Of a stretch of 64,000 bases of DNA, positions 60,654 to 64,000 are shown in pieces. The notes below the pieces were generated by a model. It was not told the origin of the DNA, did no database searches, and saw nothing but the letters and a program-made list of their open reading frames with translations. The position numbers and the translations under genes are program-made. Position 1 is the stretch's first letter. Each line of letters opens with the position of its first letter. Where the stretch lies: the NCBI GenBank assembly GCA_003260075.1, contig QLIY01000109.1, forward strand, positions 1 to 64,000, read 5' to 3'. Source of the stretch: Phallusia mammillata. Taxonomy: Eukaryota > Chordata > Ascidiacea > Phlebobranchia > Ascidiidae.

Positions 60654-62424
60654 ATGAATTTCTTCTACTTTATTTCAATTTCGGCAGTCGTGTTTTTATT
60701 CAAACCAACCGATGGCCATAGCACTGATAAACAAGGTTTGAACTTTGAAGCTTTGAGTAGATTAAATAAAGGAAACAAATTATCAGATTTATTTCATTTT
60801 TTAGACTAACAAGCAATTGTTTGGATTTGGAAATTCCCTTAAATATGCGCACATATGTTAAGCCAAACTTGCAGTGCTGTTTTTAATACTTGTGCTGTTG
60901 CAGGTGGAATGCTTTGCCGACAATGTGGTGAGACAATACTAACTGCAGATCAACTAAAGTATTATCCCAGCACCCTTGCTATCGAGCGATGGAATAAAAC
61001 CATCCTGGGGCAACCTTACACCAACATTCAACAATTTGTTAACCCGCAGAAGGCTGAGTTTAATCTCATTACAGCCAAGTCAGCTAATATTTATGCATTG
61101 GAAAATGTAAGTAATTGTGGCATTTATATGATTTATAAATAAAAAATATACATTCAATTTTATTTTGAAGTCTGCTCTTACCATACTGTATAATTTGTGT
61201 ATCTTAATATCACTCCATGGCATGCCATGTTTTCATTAAGTTGGTGTTCATGTTTTCATACATTTCATATATTTAAATGTAAATTGAACACGTATAGTGG
61301 AAATTATGCATGTGGAAATACCTGGGAGACCAGCCTGATTCTGTATGATGCCTTCAAAAGTGATCGCACCAACAAGACATAAACCCAAAATTGCTTGTAC
61401 AACTTTTTGTGATTGCTTTTCTTTAGGCCCATTCAGAAGCTACTTGGTTTCCATCTTATGCATGGCGCATATCTGTGTGTCCAAAATGTAAGCCCCCCCC
61501 CCAAGGAAACAAATTATCAGATTTATTTCATTTTTTAGACTAACAAGCAACTGTTTGGATTTGGAAATTCCCTTAAATATGCACACATATGTTAAGCCAA
61601 ACTTGCAGTGCTGTTTTTCATACTTGTTCTGTTGCAGGTGGAATGCTTTGCCGACAATGTGGTGAGACAATACTAACTGCAGATCAACTAAAGTATTATC
61701 CCAGCACCCTTGCTATTGAGCGATGGAATAAAACAATCTTGGGGCAACCTTACACAAACATTCAACGATTTGTCAACCCTCAGAAATCTGAGTTTAATCT
61801 CATCACAGCCAAGTCAGCTAATATTTATGCATTGGAAAATGTAAGTAATTGTTGCATTCATTTGCCTTATAAATATGAAGTATATATAGTTGTATTTTAA
61901 AGTCTGCCCATACGATACTGTAAAAAATATGTGTCTAAATATTACTCCATGACATGCCATGTTGTTATTAAGAAGGTGTTCATGTTTTCATACATTTGGT
62001 CATATAGTTAAATGTGAATGGAACATGTACTATGGGAATTGTACATGTTGAAATGCTTGAGAGACCAGCTTGAATTGGTATAATGCCTTCAATAGGCCTG
62101 GCGTACTATGATTTAAACCTGTACAATTTAGCTTATGATTGTGTCTTTATAGATAACTTATTAAGACGTGATCACACCAACAACAAACCTAAAATTGTTT
62201 GTTTTTAGGCCCATTCAGAAGCTACTTGGTTTCCATCTTATGCTTGGCGCATATCTGTGTGTCCAAGGTGTAAACAACATCTGGGTTGGAAATTTCAACC
62301 GATCCTCTTCAACCATTTGCTTCACTCAGAAGATGACACCTTTGTCGCTTTAATAATTGACAAATTACTTGAAGAAAAAGAGTCTGATTCACTTTTGCTT
62401 GTGCCCAAGTCTTATAAGAGCTGA
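60654..62424 (+). CDS. Small secreted CULT-domain (cereblon-like) protein
   Basis: Three exons keep phase: 60654-60735, 60904-61106 (or its copy 61638-61840) and 62209-62424, giving 166 aa. Exon 1 encodes a hydrophobic signal peptide (FYFISISAVVFLF core). The rest is a CULT fold, the ligand-binding domain of cereblon: a CRQC zinc pair near the start, CPRC late, and the motif ATWFPSYAWRISVC followed by HLGWKF. All three tryptophans of the cereblon aromatic cage are present (WFPSYAW and GW). Unlike cereblon there is no Lon-like domain or DDB1-binding region, so it should act outside the ubiquitin ligase, probably extracellularly. Its ligand is unknown. Exon 2 copies encode two differences, IQQFVN/IQRFVN and QKAEF/QKSEF. 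A cut first copy of exon 3 (61427-61492) ends at a C-run. Confidence 0.85.
60775..62270 (+). repeat. About 700-bp duplication of CULT gene exon 2 to mid exon 3
   Basis: Copy 1 is about 60770-61492 and copy 2 about 61503-62270, joined at the C-run 61493-61502. Both contain exon 2 with intact splice sites and the start of exon 3. Introns have diverged more than exons, including a region near 62050-62115 in copy 2 with a SINE-like tail. Confidence 0.88.
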
Positions 62425-63247
62425 AACAAAAGCTTAAATATCCCTTATGGTTAAAGACAAATCAAATAGTTGTCAGTTACTTGAATCTGAGAGAAAAATA
62501 GTGTCTTGCTAAGCACTGATTTCATGAATAACTGTGCTGTGTATTTGAAGCAGCTTGGTGTTAAGGGGTGTGGATGTGGGGTGACAAAGTTTAATGCAAC
62601 GTTTTTGATGTTGGTGATTGTTTTAGTGCAATTGTGTTGCCATGCTGTCTTACACCAAGCAAAAAAAAATTGACTCAAATAGTATATTATGCATTGTTTT
62701 TTAAGGGAGACATGTAAAATGGGTTGTGAAATATCTTAATCAAATTAATGCAATTAACTAGTGAAAAGCACCGCTACTTTTGTTGTTTTCTATTTCTGTT
62801 TCCATTGTTGAAATATGTGTATTGCATTTAGACATTGTCATAGCGCCCCCCCCCCAGCTTAAATATCCCTTATGGTTAAAGACAAATCAAATAGTTGTCA
62901 GTTTTCTGAATCTCAGAGAAAAGTAGTGTCTTGCTAAGCACTGATTTACCCCCCCCCCACTCAAATAGTATATTATGCATTGTTTTTTAAAGGGAGGCAT
63001 GTAAAGTGGATTGTGAAATATCTTAATCAAATCACTGCAATGAAATAGTGAAAAGCGCTGCAACGTTTGTCGTTTCCTATTACTGTATCCATTGTTAAAA
63101 TATTCGTATTGCGTTCAAACATTGTCATAGTCGTTTAAGCACTTGTCTTGTATTGCACACTTAATCATTTAGCACAGTGGCAAAAACAACAGTCTTCCTT
63201 TTTCGGAGAATCGAAGCATCATATTTTCCATCTCAAGACCTGTGATG
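62425..63247. repeat. 3' flank of CULT gene with two C-run junctions
   Basis: AGCTTAAATATCCCTTATGG onward occurs at about 62429-62525 and 62855-62948. ACTCAAATAGTATATTATGC onward occurs at about 62673-62845 and 62959-63130. C-runs 62846-62854 and 62949-62958 are the joins. No gene is seen. Confidence 0.8.
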
Positions 63248-63379
63248 TCACATTGAAACACAGCATGTTGCGTAATAGTCGATGAGGTCATTCGTGATGA
63301 GGTCACGGTATTTGGTGTAAATTCTTTCTAAGTCGATTTCTTCGTGATCAGTGTCGTAATCCCGGACGTATATTCGGAC
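63248..63379 (-). CDS. Unidentified terminal exon
   Basis: After a TTTGTTAG acceptor at 63380, the minus strand is open for 43 codons to TGA at 63248-63250. It is charged and tyrosine-rich, with YVRDYDTDHEEIDLERIY and KYRDLITNDLIDYY, and its composition is unlike intron-derived frames nearby. I do not recognise the family. The remaining exons would lie beyond 64000. Confidence 0.4.
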   Translation of the reverse strand, partial: VRIYVRDYDTDHEEIDLERIYTKYRDLITNDLIDYYATCCVSM

Positions 63380-64000
63380 CTAACAAAGCATTGAATTTTC
63401 TAATAAAAATTTAAGACAGGAATCACAGTAACAGTCTTTTAACGTAAGTGGGTGCTGGTTAAATTTATAGTTGTAATCGGTTCCAACTTGTAAGTAAAAG
63501 CAAATAAACCTGCTGGAACTCTAGAGATATACGGAATCGGCTCAATTTTGGTTCGGCCGAAACCGAATATTCGGCAGTTTTACCCACTCAATTCGACCGA
63601 ATCAACTGAATCATTTATAACACCACGCGAATTTCTATAAGCTTTTGACATGAAATATAAGTTTTTCTACCAGATAGTGGTTTTTGCCAAACAGCAAGAT
63701 AACTGTGTTTGTTTCATTATCAGTTCCGTGGAGTTTTAGGTTGCCTCTGCCCTGTTTTTTTGCCAACTAACAAGACATTTTTAGCAGTGTTACGCCGAAA
63801 TGAATGCCAACAACTCTGTATGGTTCAACTACTAATCTAACAGTAGCAGACCTAACATGCAGTTATTACGTCATATATTTCGCAATTAAAAATTTAATTC
63901 AAAGGCACGTTTTGACGCATTGTGACAAGCGAGTGTACAAAACAACGCGTAGCTTTAATTGTTACAAGGTTGACTTTGAAGCACAAATTCTACACAAAAA
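63380..64000. other. Right flank, no gene seen
   Basis: If the exon at 63248-63379 is real, this is its intron. No second exon, repeat end or RNA gene is apparent. Confidence 0.4.

Overview
This window looks like animal nuclear DNA from an ascidian tunicate, most likely a Ciona-type genome. The evidence is compact multi-exon genes with short AT-rich introns, clear one-to-one orthologues of vertebrate genes, a Six3/6 homeobox gene and many small non-autonomous transposons. The species call is inference; I ran no search. Exon boundaries come from GT-AG sites, and I checked that reading phase carries across each listed junction.

Layout. 1-5.3 kb: repeats, including two complete MITE-type elements, and no supported gene. 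5.3-8.1 kb (+): two tandem, homologous NACHT-NTPase exons, NLR-like but short. 8.9-14.4 kb (-): SLC30A6/ZnT6, nine exons. 15.2-17.6 kb (+): a CARF-like protein. 17.8-25.4 kb (+): TASP1, which can be joined in frame to the CARF-like gene. 25.5-27.7 kb (+): NUDT22, 63 bp behind the TASP1 stop. 29.4-31.8 kb (-): Six3/6. 31.8-44.4 kb: repeat-rich, no supported gene. 44.4-56.5 kb (-): PIGO, with one exon unaccounted for near its 3' end. 56.9-60.1 kb (-): ING3. 60.7-62.4 kb (+): a small secreted CULT-domain (cereblon-like) protein. 63.2-63.4 kb (-): one unidentified terminal exon.

Neighbour relations. SLC30A6 and the CARF-like gene are divergent across 737 bp, and ING3 and the CULT gene across 566 bp. 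TASP1-NUDT22 and ING3-PIGO are tightly packed same-strand pairs, as in ascidian operons.

The strongest pattern not explained by genes is a set of about 32 pure G or C runs, mostly 10-12 bases, with longer ones of 29, 45 and 86. Most sit exactly between two near-identical direct copies of the same sequence, including copies of coding exons of TASP1, PIGO, ING3 and the CULT gene. C-runs and G-runs occur in blocks, and a single ambiguous base lies at each change of block. I read this as scaffold gaps filled with homopolymer between overlapping, probably allelic, contigs and not as biology. The artefact is still useful, because it places two versions of each locus side by side. One pair catches a 577-bp transposon present in one copy and absent, with an intact empty site, from the other.
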